Source of the DNA: Candidatus Omnitrophota bacterium
GTDB lineage: Bacteria; Omnitrophota; Gorgyraeia; Gygaellales; Profunditerraquicolaceae
Assembly (NCBI GenBank): GCA_028718225.1
Contig: JAQUMI010000004.1
Location: 1-60,586 of the forward strand
Direction of reading: 5' to 3'
Length of the DNA stretch: 60,586 bases
Shown here piece after piece: positions 43,157-50,919 of this stretch (position 1 is its first letter; the number at the start of each line of letters is the position of its first letter). The translations under genes were made by a program, and so were the position numbers. Under the pieces are notes generated by a model. It was not told the DNA's origin, did no database searches, and saw only the letters and a program-made list of their open reading frames with translations.

Positions 43157-43635
43157 ATTTTTGGCCTCACAATATAACTATGGGCAATAGCCAAAGCTAA
43201 AGCATCCGTAATATCCGTATATTTAGGCAAGCCCCCTAAACCAAGTAAGCTTGCCACCATTTTCTGCACTTGAACCTTGGAGGCTAGACCTTCTCCCACC
43301 ACTGCCTTTTTGACCCGCGTAGCCGCGTATTCTGCCAAAGGTATGTTTTTTGTAGCGCAGGCCAGACAAATCACTCCGCGCGCCTGCCCTAGAATATAAG
43401 CCGTAGCAGGATGGCGGTAATGCGCATAAATTTTCTCCAAAACTAAAACATCCGGAGAAGTATCGGATATTAATTTTACAATACAGCGGTATATCTTATC
43501 TAAACGCCGCGTTATTCCTTCCTTGGCGCAAGTGGAAATTATTCCTGCCTCGACCAGGGAGAGCTTATTGCCTCTGGCCTGGATTAATCCATACCCGGTA
43601 ATGGTTAAGGCCGGGTCAATCCCCAGTATCTTCAT
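43153..43635 (-). CDS. ruvC: Holliday junction resolvase RuvC
   Basis: RuvC cuts Holliday junctions. The 160-residue protein has the four-acid RNase H-like site: the first Asp in ILGIDPALTITGYG, Glu in VLVLEKIYAH and the pair in YTDITDALALAIAH. The AEYAATRVKKAVVG loop is also typical. It starts 1 nt after yebC, and the order yebC-ruvC-ruvA is widely conserved. Confidence 0.97.
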   Translation of the reverse strand: MKILGIDPALTITGYGLIQARGNKLSLVEAGIISTCAKEGITRRLDKIYRCIVKLISDTSPDVLVLEKIYAHYRHPATAYILGQARGVICLACATKNIPLAEYAATRVKKAVVGEGLASKVQVQKMVASLLGLGGLPKYTDITDALALAIAHSYIVRPKI

Positions 43636-43636
43636 C

Positions 43637-44392
43637 TCATTCTTCTGTAGCCATACTCTCCATTATTTCATCCGGTATATCAAAATTGGCGTAGACATGT
43701 TCTACGTCATCATGCTCTTCCAAAGTATCAATCAGGGACAATAATTGCCGAGCATCATTGCCGGCTAATCTAATCGTGGAAGAAGGAATCATGGTGACTT
43801 CGGCGTCCTGAGTTTTAATACCCTTGGATTCCAGGGCGAGTTTTACCTTTTCAAAATTCTGAGGAGGGCAAAACACTTCGTAATTTTTCTCATCCGACTT
43901 CATATCCTCGGCTCCCGCATCCAAAACAATATTCATCAACTCATCTTCTTTGGCCTGGGACTTCTCAATCAAAAAATAACCTTTCATCGTAAACATCCAA
44001 CTCACTGAACCTGCTCCGGCAAAGCTCCCGCCTTTCTTAGACAGGATATTACGAATTTCGGCACTCGTGCGGTTTTTATTGTCCGTAAGCACTTCAACCA
44101 TCAGAGCTACTCCGCCGGAGCCATAAGCCTCATACATACAGGTCTCGTAAACCACGCCCGGTAACTCGCCGGTGCCGCGCTTAATCGCCATCTTTACGTT
44201 ATCGTTGGGCATATTAGCCTCTTTTGCCTTCTGCATAACCGCCCTTAAACGGGGATTTGTATCCGGATTGCCGCCGCCTTCACGGGCAATAACCGTAATC
44301 TCCTTGATTATCTTAGTATAGGTTGCCCCCTTTTTGGCGTCCGCCGCCATCTTCTTGCCTTTATTCGTCTTCCATTTAGAATGACCAGACAT
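43637..44392 (-). CDS. yebC: YebC/PmpR family protein
   Basis: YebC-family proteins are DNA-binding regulators and, in recent work on some members, ribosome-associated factors that help translate proline stretches. The ATG at 44392 (MSGHSKWKTNKGKKMAADAKKG) is preceded by AAGGAGGAAACAA and gives 251 residues. A frame starting at 44482 would read into the rnpB 3' end and was rejected. Family segments GGNPDTNPRLRAVMQKAKEANMPNDN and YEAYGSGGVALMVEVLTDNKNRT are intact. Confidence 0.96.
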   Translation of the reverse strand: MSGHSKWKTNKGKKMAADAKKGATYTKIIKEITVIAREGGGNPDTNPRLRAVMQKAKEANMPNDNVKMAIKRGTGELPGVVYETCMYEAYGSGGVALMVEVLTDNKNRTSAEIRNILSKKGGSFAGAGSVSWMFTMKGYFLIEKSQAKEDELMNIVLDAGAEDMKSDEKNYEVFCPPQNFEKVKLALESKGIKTQDAEVTMIPSSTIRLAGNDARQLLSLIDTLEEHDDVEHVYANFDIPDEIMESMATEE

Positions 44393-44420
44393 TTGTTTCC
44401 TCCTTATGTTTAATTTAAAA

Positions 44421-44825
44421 AGGGCAGGTAAAATAAGCCGGGTTCTGTCTTGATGCGAGTATGCGCATCGAAAAGTGACCATTCCTCTCGACTCCGATGT
44501 TGCTATCGGAGTTCAAGCAGCTTATTACCCGAGATCTAAATAACGCGCCGGATGAGCGCGCGCCCTTGGTAAGGGACTTTATCTCCTATTCGCCTTGCTC
44601 CACGCAGAGATTGCCGCGTTTCACTCCCGTCATTAAATCAATGGCGGGCTCGTCTCTGTGGCTCTCCCGCTATAAAGATTGGCGGGTCCGCCACGCTTGG
44701 TGGCGGATATCCTCCCCGACATAAAGTCAGAGGGTAGGCATTACCCTACTGCGTTATCCTCCGGAGCCCGGACTTTCCTCCCCTTGGGCTTATAAAGCCC
44801 GGGGCGGCCACACTCTACCTGCCCT
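44421..44825 (-). ncRNA. rnpB: RNase P RNA (bacterial type A)
   Basis: The catalytic RNA that matures tRNA 5' ends, about 405 nt. The minus strand shows the P1 pairing AGGGCAGGTA at the 5' end with TACCTGCCCT at the 3' end, the universally conserved GAGGAAAGTCCGGGCTC (P4 region, 44763-44779) and the 3' CAGAACCCGGCTTAT (44433-44447). The intervening sequence forms several GC-rich hairpins. A T-rich tract follows the 3' end, 28 nt before yebC. No protein gene in this interval is credible. Confidence 0.95.
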
Positions 44826-44842
44826 ATTTTTAAGAGAACCCT

Positions 44843-44881
44843 CCTGCCTGTCTGCCGAAGGTAGACCTACCGGTAGGCAGG
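44843..44881. repeat. Palindromic repeat forming the 3' end of the RNase H gene
   Basis: CCTGCCT (44843-44849) and AGGCAGG (44875-44881) enclose nested palindromes (GTCT..AGAC and CTACCGGTAG). It shares GCCTGTCT-CCG-AGGTAGA with the element at 55705-55724. It supplies the last four residues and the TAG stop of the RNase H-like gene, so it appears to have inserted into, and trimmed or extended, that gene. Confidence 0.6.
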
Positions 44882-45289
44882 TTTCTTTAATTCTTTCTTT
44901 ATCGCCTGTGTTGCCAACTTATCCGCACCTATATTTTCTTCGCGCGGAATATTTTTTATAGAAACCTCTTTAAATGCCGCCAGTAAATTCAATGCCTGGT
45001 TATAAAGCCCGACTATATTCGGGTGTTTGACTTTATAAACCTTGTTCAGCTGGCGCGCCAGGAGCTGGCTGTCTGTTTTGATTTCAATAGCCTCTGCCTT
45101 TAAGTTTAGGGCTTCCCGAAGGCCATAAAGCAAAGCTGTATATTCGGCAATGTTATTTGTAGCAATACCGATAAAACTAGAGATATTCTTTACCGTTTCC
45201 TTATCCCGGCAGATAACCACCCCTATGCCGCTGGGGCCCGGGTTACCTTTTGAGGCTCCGTCAATGTAAATTTCAAATTCCCTCATCAA
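44867..45289 (-). CDS. RNase HI-like protein
   Basis: This 140-residue protein has the RNase H fold with the catalytic acids in EIYIDGASKGNPGPSGIG, NIAEYTALLYGL and IEIKTDSQLLARQL, and the Asp in EENIGADKLA near the C-terminus. It is the short bacterial/archaeal RNase HI type without the basic-protrusion loop. The C-terminal residues PAYR and the stop codon are encoded by a palindromic repeat. It overlaps the zinc-ribbon gene by 17 nt. Confidence 0.9.
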   Translation of the reverse strand: MMREFEIYIDGASKGNPGPSGIGVVICRDKETVKNISSFIGIATNNIAEYTALLYGLREALNLKAEAIEIKTDSQLLARQLNKVYKVKHPNIVGLYNQALNLLAAFKEVSIKNIPREENIGADKLATQAIKKELKKPAYR

Positions 45290-45998
45290 TATACAGTATT
45301 CTGTTACACATCTCGCAGGTAATTATATGTTCATACATTTTAATTAAATTTATCACCTGCGGAGGGACAAACATATTACAGCCACCACAGGAGTTCCCCT
45401 TAACAACAACTATGGCTAGGCCCTCACGGCTGCCTAATATTCTTTCGTATTGGCTCAAGATCTTCGGGTCGATATCCGGGATAGCCTGTTTCCTCTGGGC
45501 CTCCAGCTGGCTCAAGCGGCCATCAATCTCTTTAATCCGCTCTTCAGTTTTATTCTTTTCGGCTAAAAATATTTTTTCTTCTTCCTTAAGCTTCAACTTT
45601 TCTTTTTCCACCTCGCCCCTGACCTCATCCGCTTTGTCAAATAATTCCAGCACTTTATCTTCAATAATCGAGGCATCAGCTTTGGCATCCTGGATCTGCT
45701 GGAGCATAGTCTGGTATTCCTTATTGGTCTTAAGCCCGTAAAGCTGGCCCTGCAGTTTCTTAGCCGCCTCTTCTTTCGAGCCTAACTCCAGCTCTTTATC
45801 TTTCCTTTCTTTCTGCAATTCCAGTAATTTTTTTTCTAACTCCGCCAAATCCGCTTTCTTGGCCTCAAAAGAAAGCTCAATCGCCTTAATCTCATCAGGC
45901 TTGGTGGATTTCTCGGAACGTAAAGCGTAAATCTCGCTGTCTACTGTCTGTAATTTTATTAAGCTGCTTAGCTGAGACCTCAAGTTGAGTGTCGGCAA
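45273..45998 (-). CDS. Coiled-coil C4 zinc-ribbon protein (DUF164)
   Basis: This protein has a long coiled coil (about residues 10-175) and a C-terminal zinc ribbon with GNSCGGCNMFVPPQ and ITCEMCNRILY, the C4-type zinc ribbon family (formerly DUF164). The start must lie after the tRNA at 46016-46092. The best candidate is a TTG at 45998 with GGGAG 5 nt upstream, giving 241 residues (MPTLNLRSQLSSL). A longer frame to 46052 would start inside the tRNA. The family probably binds nucleic acid or translation factors, but its role is unresolved. Confidence 0.85.
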   Translation of the reverse strand: MPTLNLRSQLSSLIKLQTVDSEIYALRSEKSTKPDEIKAIELSFEAKKADLAELEKKLLELQKERKDKELELGSKEEAAKKLQGQLYGLKTNKEYQTMLQQIQDAKADASIIEDKVLELFDKADEVRGEVEKEKLKLKEEEKIFLAEKNKTEERIKEIDGRLSQLEAQRKQAIPDIDPKILSQYERILGSREGLAIVVVKGNSCGGCNMFVPPQVINLIKMYEHIITCEMCNRILYIDEGI

Positions 45999-46015
45999 TT
46001 CTTCTCCCTGTTTAA

Positions 46016-46092
46016 TGGTGGGCGATAGAGGATTCGGACCCCTGACCTCCACAATGTGAATGTGGCGCTCTAACCAACTGAGCCAATCGCCC
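46016..46092 (-). tRNA. tRNA-Val(CAC)
   Basis: A complete 77-nt cloverleaf with encoded CCA. Acceptor GGGCGAT/ATCGCCC, D arm GCTC-AGTTGGTTA-GAGC, anticodon stem CCACA/TGTGG, loop TTCACAT with anticodon CAC (codon GUG). The T loop reads TCCGAAT, so position 55 is C in place of the nearly universal U55 that becomes pseudouridine. Confidence 0.92.
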
Positions 46093-46098
46093 TAAACT

Positions 46099-46275
46099 TG
46101 GGCCCAGAAGGGTTCGAACCTCGCGACCAGTCGCTTGCACTCCCCATAGGGGCTCTGCCCCTCTGGTGCTCTCCGCCTGCGGCGGTTCGCTGTCACCCCG
46201 AAAACGCGGGGAAAATTTTTCCCCACACCCCTTTTTGGTCGTCGGTTCTCACCGATCTCTGCCCTTATTTTCAAA
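46099..46275. repeat. 177-bp tRNA-derived direct-repeat unit
   Basis: The 24-bp plus-strand sequence at 46099-46122 (TGGGCCCAGAAGGGTTCGAA then CCTC) is repeated exactly at 46276-46299, where it is the 3' end of the tRNA(CAU) gene. The 153 bp between contain several GC-rich hairpins, including GGGGAAAA-T-TTTTCCCC (46208-46224). The left copy has only the T arm and acceptor strand, so it is a tRNA fragment. Possible origins are a remnant of integration at the tRNA 3' end or a tRNA-derived dispersed repeat. Confidence 0.65.
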
Positions 46276-46347
46276 TGGGCCCAGAAGGGTTCGAACCTCC
46301 GACCAAGTGATTATGAGTCACCTGCTCTACCACTGAGCTATGGGCCC
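46276..46347 (-). tRNA. tRNA with CAU anticodon (Ile2 likely; elongator Met possible)
   Basis: A 72-nt cloverleaf: acceptor GGGCCCA/TGGGCCC, D loop AGTGGTA, anticodon stem GGTGA/TCACT, loop CTCATAA, T stem GGAGG/CCTTC with a normal TTCGAAC loop. The anticodon arm plus variable region closely resembles tRNA-Ile2 of E. coli, which TilS modifies. The 3' CCA is not encoded (A73 is followed by TTT), unlike the other two tRNAs here. Confidence 0.9.
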
Positions 46348-46430
46348 TAAAAGTTAATATTATATAATACTATTTTTAGCCCTGTTTTGCAAGTTAAAAA
46401 ATACTAAATTCCGGGTTTTCCGGCATGAGC

Positions 46431-47780
46431 TTACTGGTTTTTCGGGGAGGATCTGATCCTTTTCTTAATAGGAAGCTTTAACGCCTTTGTCTCGTAAATA
46501 GCTCTATCTATGAAAAGTTGTCCACCTTTAGATAATCTCTTGGCTTCTCCTAACGCTGCCAATGCCTCGGTTTGATTACCCAGCTTTCTTTGTATGGCGG
46601 CTAAGGTTAGGTAGGCTTCCCGGAAGGCCGGCCTGATAATCAATGCCTTATTTATAAACTCTACTGCCTTGCCATATTCACCGGCGCCATTATAAGCATG
46701 GGCGATATCGTTCAAGACAAAAGGATCATCCGGGTCAGCGGAAAGCTTATTTAGGCAAAAATTTATTTCTTTACGATATTCGATAAGCGCTTCTTCCGGG
46801 CGAGCCTCCTGTATATAAATATCCCCTAAGTCATTATGTACATTGGGATAATCCGGCTGCGCGTTAACGACATTTTTATACTCTAAGACAGCTTCTTTTA
46901 ATCTGCCCTCGTCTCTATATACGCTAGCCAGGCTATAACGGAAATTTACATTACCGGGATCTAACCTTAAAGCTTCCTCCAGATAATGCACCGCTTCCTT
47001 GTAATTTTCAAGGTTCATAAGAGCCAAACCCAGGTTATTAGCTACAGCCGGCTCATTCTTATTTATCGCCAATGCCCTCCTGTAGGCACTAACGGCTTTA
47101 TCAAAAATTCCTTCTCTGAAATAAATGTCTCCGAGTAATTTATGGGCCAGGAAAAAATTGCTATCCCGACGGATTATTTCATCTGCTAAAGCTATGGCCG
47201 GCTCATACCTGCGGTCAATATAATAAAAATCGGCGAGCATATAACGCGCAAACATAAAATCCGCATCGATTTGTAACGCCTTATTTAACAACTCATACGC
47301 CCTTGCTTTTTCACCCGACGAAAATGCGTCGATCCCGGCGTTTAAAAGATAGCCTATATATTCAAAAGAAGCATAATCCATTAAATCCTGGATTTCCTTG
47401 TTGCCGGAGAGAAGAACCTCTGCCTCCTTTAACATATTTAGTGCTTCTTGATAGAGTTTACGCCGGATATAGCTCTCGGTCAAAGCTGTATAGGCCAAAA
47501 CAAAACGCCGATCCAGCTGGAGCGCCTTTTTATATTCCGCTATCGCCGCATCTTCCATCTTTTGCTGGGCATAGGCGTTTCCCAGGCCATAATGGGCCAC
47601 GCTGACTGAAGAATTAAGCTTAAGTGACTTATTAAAACAACTTACTGCCTCTTTATATAAATGCTTTTCATAATAACCGTCACCGCGGTTATAATATAAT
47701 GCTGCCAATTTGTTTTTGCCCACCAACACAAAAACTGTTAACGCGGATAGAAGAATTATTAAACACGCTATCTTTCTCAT
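46431..47780 (-). CDS. TPR-repeat protein, membrane-anchored
   Basis: This 449-residue protein has an N-terminal membrane segment (residues 3-21, IACLIILLSALTVFVLVG) followed by about ten tetratricopeptide repeats, for example YYEKHLYKEAVSCFNKSLKLNS, HYGLGNAYAQQKMEDAAIAEYKKALQLD and NLGLALMNLENYKEAVHYLEEALRLDPGN. The repeats should face the periplasm as a protein-binding scaffold. It has no obvious enzyme domain. It is followed by tRNAs and preceded by a strong terminator, so it is probably a single-gene unit. Confidence 0.85.
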   Translation of the reverse strand: MRKIACLIILLSALTVFVLVGKNKLAALYYNRGDGYYEKHLYKEAVSCFNKSLKLNSSVSVAHYGLGNAYAQQKMEDAAIAEYKKALQLDRRFVLAYTALTESYIRRKLYQEALNMLKEAEVLLSGNKEIQDLMDYASFEYIGYLLNAGIDAFSSGEKARAYELLNKALQIDADFMFARYMLADFYYIDRRYEPAIALADEIIRRDSNFFLAHKLLGDIYFREGIFDKAVSAYRRALAINKNEPAVANNLGLALMNLENYKEAVHYLEEALRLDPGNVNFRYSLASVYRDEGRLKEAVLEYKNVVNAQPDYPNVHNDLGDIYIQEARPEEALIEYRKEINFCLNKLSADPDDPFVLNDIAHAYNGAGEYGKAVEFINKALIIRPAFREAYLTLAAIQRKLGNQTEALAALGEAKRLSKGGQLFIDRAIYETKALKLPIKKRIRSSPKNQ

Positions 47781-47810
47781 GGAATAATTAGAATCTTCCC
47801 CCTAGCGGCA

Positions 47811-47844
47811 GAAAAAACGGCAGGAAATTACCCCTTCCTGCCGT
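47811..47844 (-). terminator. Rho-independent terminator
   Basis: On the minus strand, ACGGCAGGAA pairs perfectly with TTCCTGCCGT (47835-47844 and 47817-47826, 8-nt loop), followed by six T residues. It ends transcription of the small coiled-coil gene at 47905-48192. Confidence 0.9.
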
Positions 47845-47904
47845 AAATGCCGAATTTCCCAAAAACTGCTATGAAAAGCCCTCGGGTTATCTTGTTTGAA
47901 TTCC

Positions 47905-48192
47905 TCAACCAGCCGTTAAAGCATCCAGCCTCTTAGTTACAATATCCAGCTTTTCTTTGGTTATATCTAAATCTTTCCTGAGCGCCTCCAGCTTTTCCTG
48001 TCCTTGCAAGACTTTGGCGATCAGCTGTTTAATCGCGGCCCCCTGTTGCTGGATTACCCTGCTTAGGCCTGCTCTTGTCGCCTCATCTACGTTTTTACAA
48101 AGAATATTGTCTATCGAAAAAGAAATGAATGAAAATAAAATCGCTACTAAAATAATGACCACTAACACGCTTTTACTGATTTTCATATCCAT
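47905..48192 (-). CDS. Small membrane-anchored coiled-coil protein, unrecognised
   Basis: This 95-residue protein has an N-terminal membrane segment (about residues 8-28, SVLVVIILVAILFSFISF) and a helical periplasmic or cytosolic tail (VIQQQGAAIKQLIAKVLQGQEKLEALRKDLDITKEKLDIVTKRLDAL) with clear heptads. AAGGAGGGG lies 3 nt before the ATG. A strong terminator follows. It resembles in layout the 61-residue protein at 12751-12936, but I see no sequence family. Confidence 0.65.
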   Translation of the reverse strand: MDMKISKSVLVVIILVAILFSFISFSIDNILCKNVDEATRAGLSRVIQQQGAAIKQLIAKVLQGQEKLEALRKDLDITKEKLDIVTKRLDALTAG

Positions 48193-48271
48193 TTTCCCCT
48201 CCTTAGCCTTATTATACCCCTTTCATTGAAAATGGAAATAGTTTTTTTAATGCTTAATACATTTATATCGG

Positions 48272-50860
48272 CTATCTTTTAGCCTGTAATATTTTTAAGA
48301 ACAGGCCTACAATTTTCGGATCGAAGTGCTTGCCGCTGCCTTCTTTCATTATCTCAATCGCTTTTCGCTTGGGATAGGCCTTACGGTAAGGGCGGTCGCT
48401 GGTCAAAGCCTGATAGGCGTCGGCAATAGCGATAATCCTGGCACCGATAGGGATTTCCTCCCCTTTTATACCGCTGGGATAACCCGTCCCGTCCCATTTT
48501 TCATGGTGGTAAAAGACAAGCGGTATAAGCTTACGTAAAAACTGGATTGGCCGCAATATATCTGCGCCGATCTGTGGATGCTTTTTTATTTCTTCAAATT
48601 CACGCTTACTAAGTTTGGATTTCTTTAAGAGGATCTTTTCACTGATACCGATCTTACCTAAATCATGCAAAACCGCCCCTTGCTTAATCAGCTCAATTTC
48701 ATCCTTAGGCAATTCCAATTTATCGCAAATATCGGTTACATAGCGCACGGTATCTTCGCCATGCTCCCCGGTATAATGATCCTTTAATTCGATGGCTTTG
48801 GCAAAAGCGAATATTGCCTCGACCAGGCTTTGGTTAGATTTCTTAGTAAGCTTGTCAATCTTGCCCTGGAGAAGCTTGACCCCCAGGGATTTATTCTTTA
48901 CCTCTAAATCCGGATGTCTTCCTTTGCGTATATCCGAAGATGAATAAACCCTGTTACCTCCGGACTCTTTAGCCTTATTCAGGACTTGATCCGCCAGGTT
49001 AACCAACCCCATACCTCTATTCACTTTATTTTCGGGATAAGAGACCACTGCCAGGCTTAATTTGATTTTAACCGTATGCTGCTTATCCCCGAACTTGTAT
49101 AAGTGAATTGTATCCAGGATCCTCTGGCCCACGCTTAAGGCCTGAGCTACATCTATGCCCGGAGAAATAATAATAAACTCCTCTCCGCCGGAACGAATGA
49201 TGATATCATACCGGCGCATCATCATTTTTAGCTGTCTGGCAAACTGCTTAAGTACCAAATCTCCAAACTCATGGCCATAGACATCATTTATAGACTTAAA
49301 ATAATCTATGTCTATCATTATGACTGATAGGGGATGGTCGTAACGCTTGGCCCGGTGAAATTCCGCCTCAATAACATTTTGGAGATAGCGATGGTTATAA
49401 AGCCCGGTATGGGAATCAGTAAGCGAGAGTTGCCGCAATCTTTTATTGGACCTTAAAAGTTCCTCGTTTAAGACCTCTACCCGTTCCTGGGCTATTTTCT
49501 TATCCGTAATATCCCGCACATATTCAATTACACCTAAAAATTCTTTATTCTTCTGATCAAGAAGAGGAAAACTGTAAAGTTCAATCCAGCCGATGGATTC
49601 TCCGTTTTCCCCTTTCTTAGGAACTACTGCTGAAGCTAGCTGATGTGTTTTTAAACTTACCAGGACCGGGCAATTTTTGCAGGGCTGGTTAGAACATTGA
49701 TAAGTTTCATAACATTTCTTCCCCAGAAAAGGAGCCTTATTTGCGTACAGCTTTTCCATAAACGGGTTTACCAGGAGTATATTCATCTCCTTATCCAGGA
49801 CACTTATCCCGTCTTGAATACTACTAAAGACATTGGAGAGAAAGATTTTATTCTGCCTAAAAGCCTCATTAAGTTTCTTACGGTCTTCTATTTCCTTTCT
49901 TAATTCCTCATTAGCCCGGGTCAACTCCGCAGTCCTTACCTTGACCCTGATGGATAATTCTGCGCGCGCCTCACGCAGCTTCTCTTCGTATTTTTTGCGC
50001 TCGGTGATATCTTCTATAATACCGTCAAAGTATACCTTACCTTGCGCGTCTTTTTTGGCTACCGCATTAAGCAAACCCCAGATTTTATTGCCCTTAAGAG
50101 TCACCAACCGCAACTCTTCATTCTTTATATAGCCCTGCTCCAGTATTTTTTCACTAATTGCCTGCCTGTCAGCGGGATTCTGGTAAAGCTCGTTTACATT
50201 ATGCTTAAGAAATTCCTCCTTAGATTCGGCTTCAAACATTTTAACTATCGCCGGATTAGCCTCCAAAAAACGGCCTTGCGCACCCGGAGAATTACGATAA
50301 ACGCCTACCGGAAGGTCGTTTACCAGATTGGCGTATCTTTCCCTGGAGCGCGAGAGTTTATCCGCTGTTTTCTTTAGCTCGGTAATATCGCGGCCTTCGG
50401 GGATCAGATAGATTATTTTACCGGTCTGGTCCCTTACCGGCTTGATTGAAAAATCCACGTAATGGACCTTACTCTCTTTATCCAAATGGGTTACTTCAAA
50501 ACGAACAAATTCTCCGCCGGCAGCTTTTTTTATGGCCTGGCGCAGTTCTTCCTGCAGTTGGGTAGAATGCGCCCACCAGGGAGCATCCCAGAATGGCTTA
50601 TTCAGAACGCTCTCGATTGTAATTCCGCTAAACTCTAAGGCTGTCCGGTTAGCGTCTACCAGGATTCCGTCGGGAGTCATCAAACCGATAAATTGGTAAG
50701 TCTGATCAAAAAGGATACGCAGTTTTTGCTCGCCTTCCTTCTCGAACAGCTTATGGCGGGATCCGGCCTTTTCCAGTTCCGTAATGCGGACCTGTAAAAA
50801 CTTTATCTCGTCGCTTAGCTTCTCTTCAGCCTTATTATTAAAATGCGTACTCTCATCCAT
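48272..50860 (-). CDS. PAS-PAS-PAS-GGDEF-HD-GYP cyclic-di-GMP signalling protein
   Basis: This 862-residue soluble protein has three PAS regions (about residues 45-160, 175-290 and 335-455), a GGDEF domain (about 470-620) and an HD-GYP domain (about 660-860). The cyclase motif RSGGEEF is intact, with an RRYD I-site five residues upstream. The phosphodiesterase motifs LHDLGKIGI, HHEKWDGTGYPSGIKGEEIP and DAYQALTSDRPYR are also intact. It could both make and degrade c-di-GMP, with PAS input choosing. The third PAS-like region has a CYETYQCSNQPCKNCP cysteine cluster that may bind metal. No PilZ or riboswitch target was identified. Confidence 0.93.
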   Translation of the reverse strand: MDESTHFNNKAEEKLSDEIKFLQVRITELEKAGSRHKLFEKEGEQKLRILFDQTYQFIGLMTPDGILVDANRTALEFSGITIESVLNKPFWDAPWWAHSTQLQEELRQAIKKAAGGEFVRFEVTHLDKESKVHYVDFSIKPVRDQTGKIIYLIPEGRDITELKKTADKLSRSRERYANLVNDLPVGVYRNSPGAQGRFLEANPAIVKMFEAESKEEFLKHNVNELYQNPADRQAISEKILEQGYIKNEELRLVTLKGNKIWGLLNAVAKKDAQGKVYFDGIIEDITERKKYEEKLREARAELSIRVKVRTAELTRANEELRKEIEDRKKLNEAFRQNKIFLSNVFSSIQDGISVLDKEMNILLVNPFMEKLYANKAPFLGKKCYETYQCSNQPCKNCPVLVSLKTHQLASAVVPKKGENGESIGWIELYSFPLLDQKNKEFLGVIEYVRDITDKKIAQERVEVLNEELLRSNKRLRQLSLTDSHTGLYNHRYLQNVIEAEFHRAKRYDHPLSVIMIDIDYFKSINDVYGHEFGDLVLKQFARQLKMMMRRYDIIIRSGGEEFIIISPGIDVAQALSVGQRILDTIHLYKFGDKQHTVKIKLSLAVVSYPENKVNRGMGLVNLADQVLNKAKESGGNRVYSSSDIRKGRHPDLEVKNKSLGVKLLQGKIDKLTKKSNQSLVEAIFAFAKAIELKDHYTGEHGEDTVRYVTDICDKLELPKDEIELIKQGAVLHDLGKIGISEKILLKKSKLSKREFEEIKKHPQIGADILRPIQFLRKLIPLVFYHHEKWDGTGYPSGIKGEEIPIGARIIAIADAYQALTSDRPYRKAYPKRKAIEIMKEGSGKHFDPKIVGLFLKILQAKR

Positions 50861-50871
50861 AAAAAATGTAA

Positions 50872-50905
50872 ACAGTCTTCCGTGCTTACCTAAAGCAAAA
50901 AGACT
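50872..50905 (-). terminator. Hairpin between rpoD and the GGDEF gene
   Basis: CAGTCTT pairs with AAGACTG (50872-50878 and 50899-50905), with an inner TGCTT/AAGCA pairing. On the minus strand it is followed by TTTACATTTTTT just before the ATG at 50860. It may terminate or attenuate read-through from rpoD. The downstream gene has no clear Shine-Dalgarno. Confidence 0.55.
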
Positions 50906-50919
50906 GCTTACCTCGTTAA

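Noticed and set aside
44393-44482. Longer yebC start
   Set aside because: It would read into the rnpB 3' end; the family N-terminus MSGHSKW starts at 44392 behind a strong ribosome site.
44497-44724. 75-codon plus-strand frame
   Set aside because: It lies entirely within RNase P RNA, on the opposite strand.
46092-46310. Short frames containing GPEGFEPPT-like peptides
   Set aside because: They are translations across the tRNA and its duplicated 3' end, a frequent false annotation.
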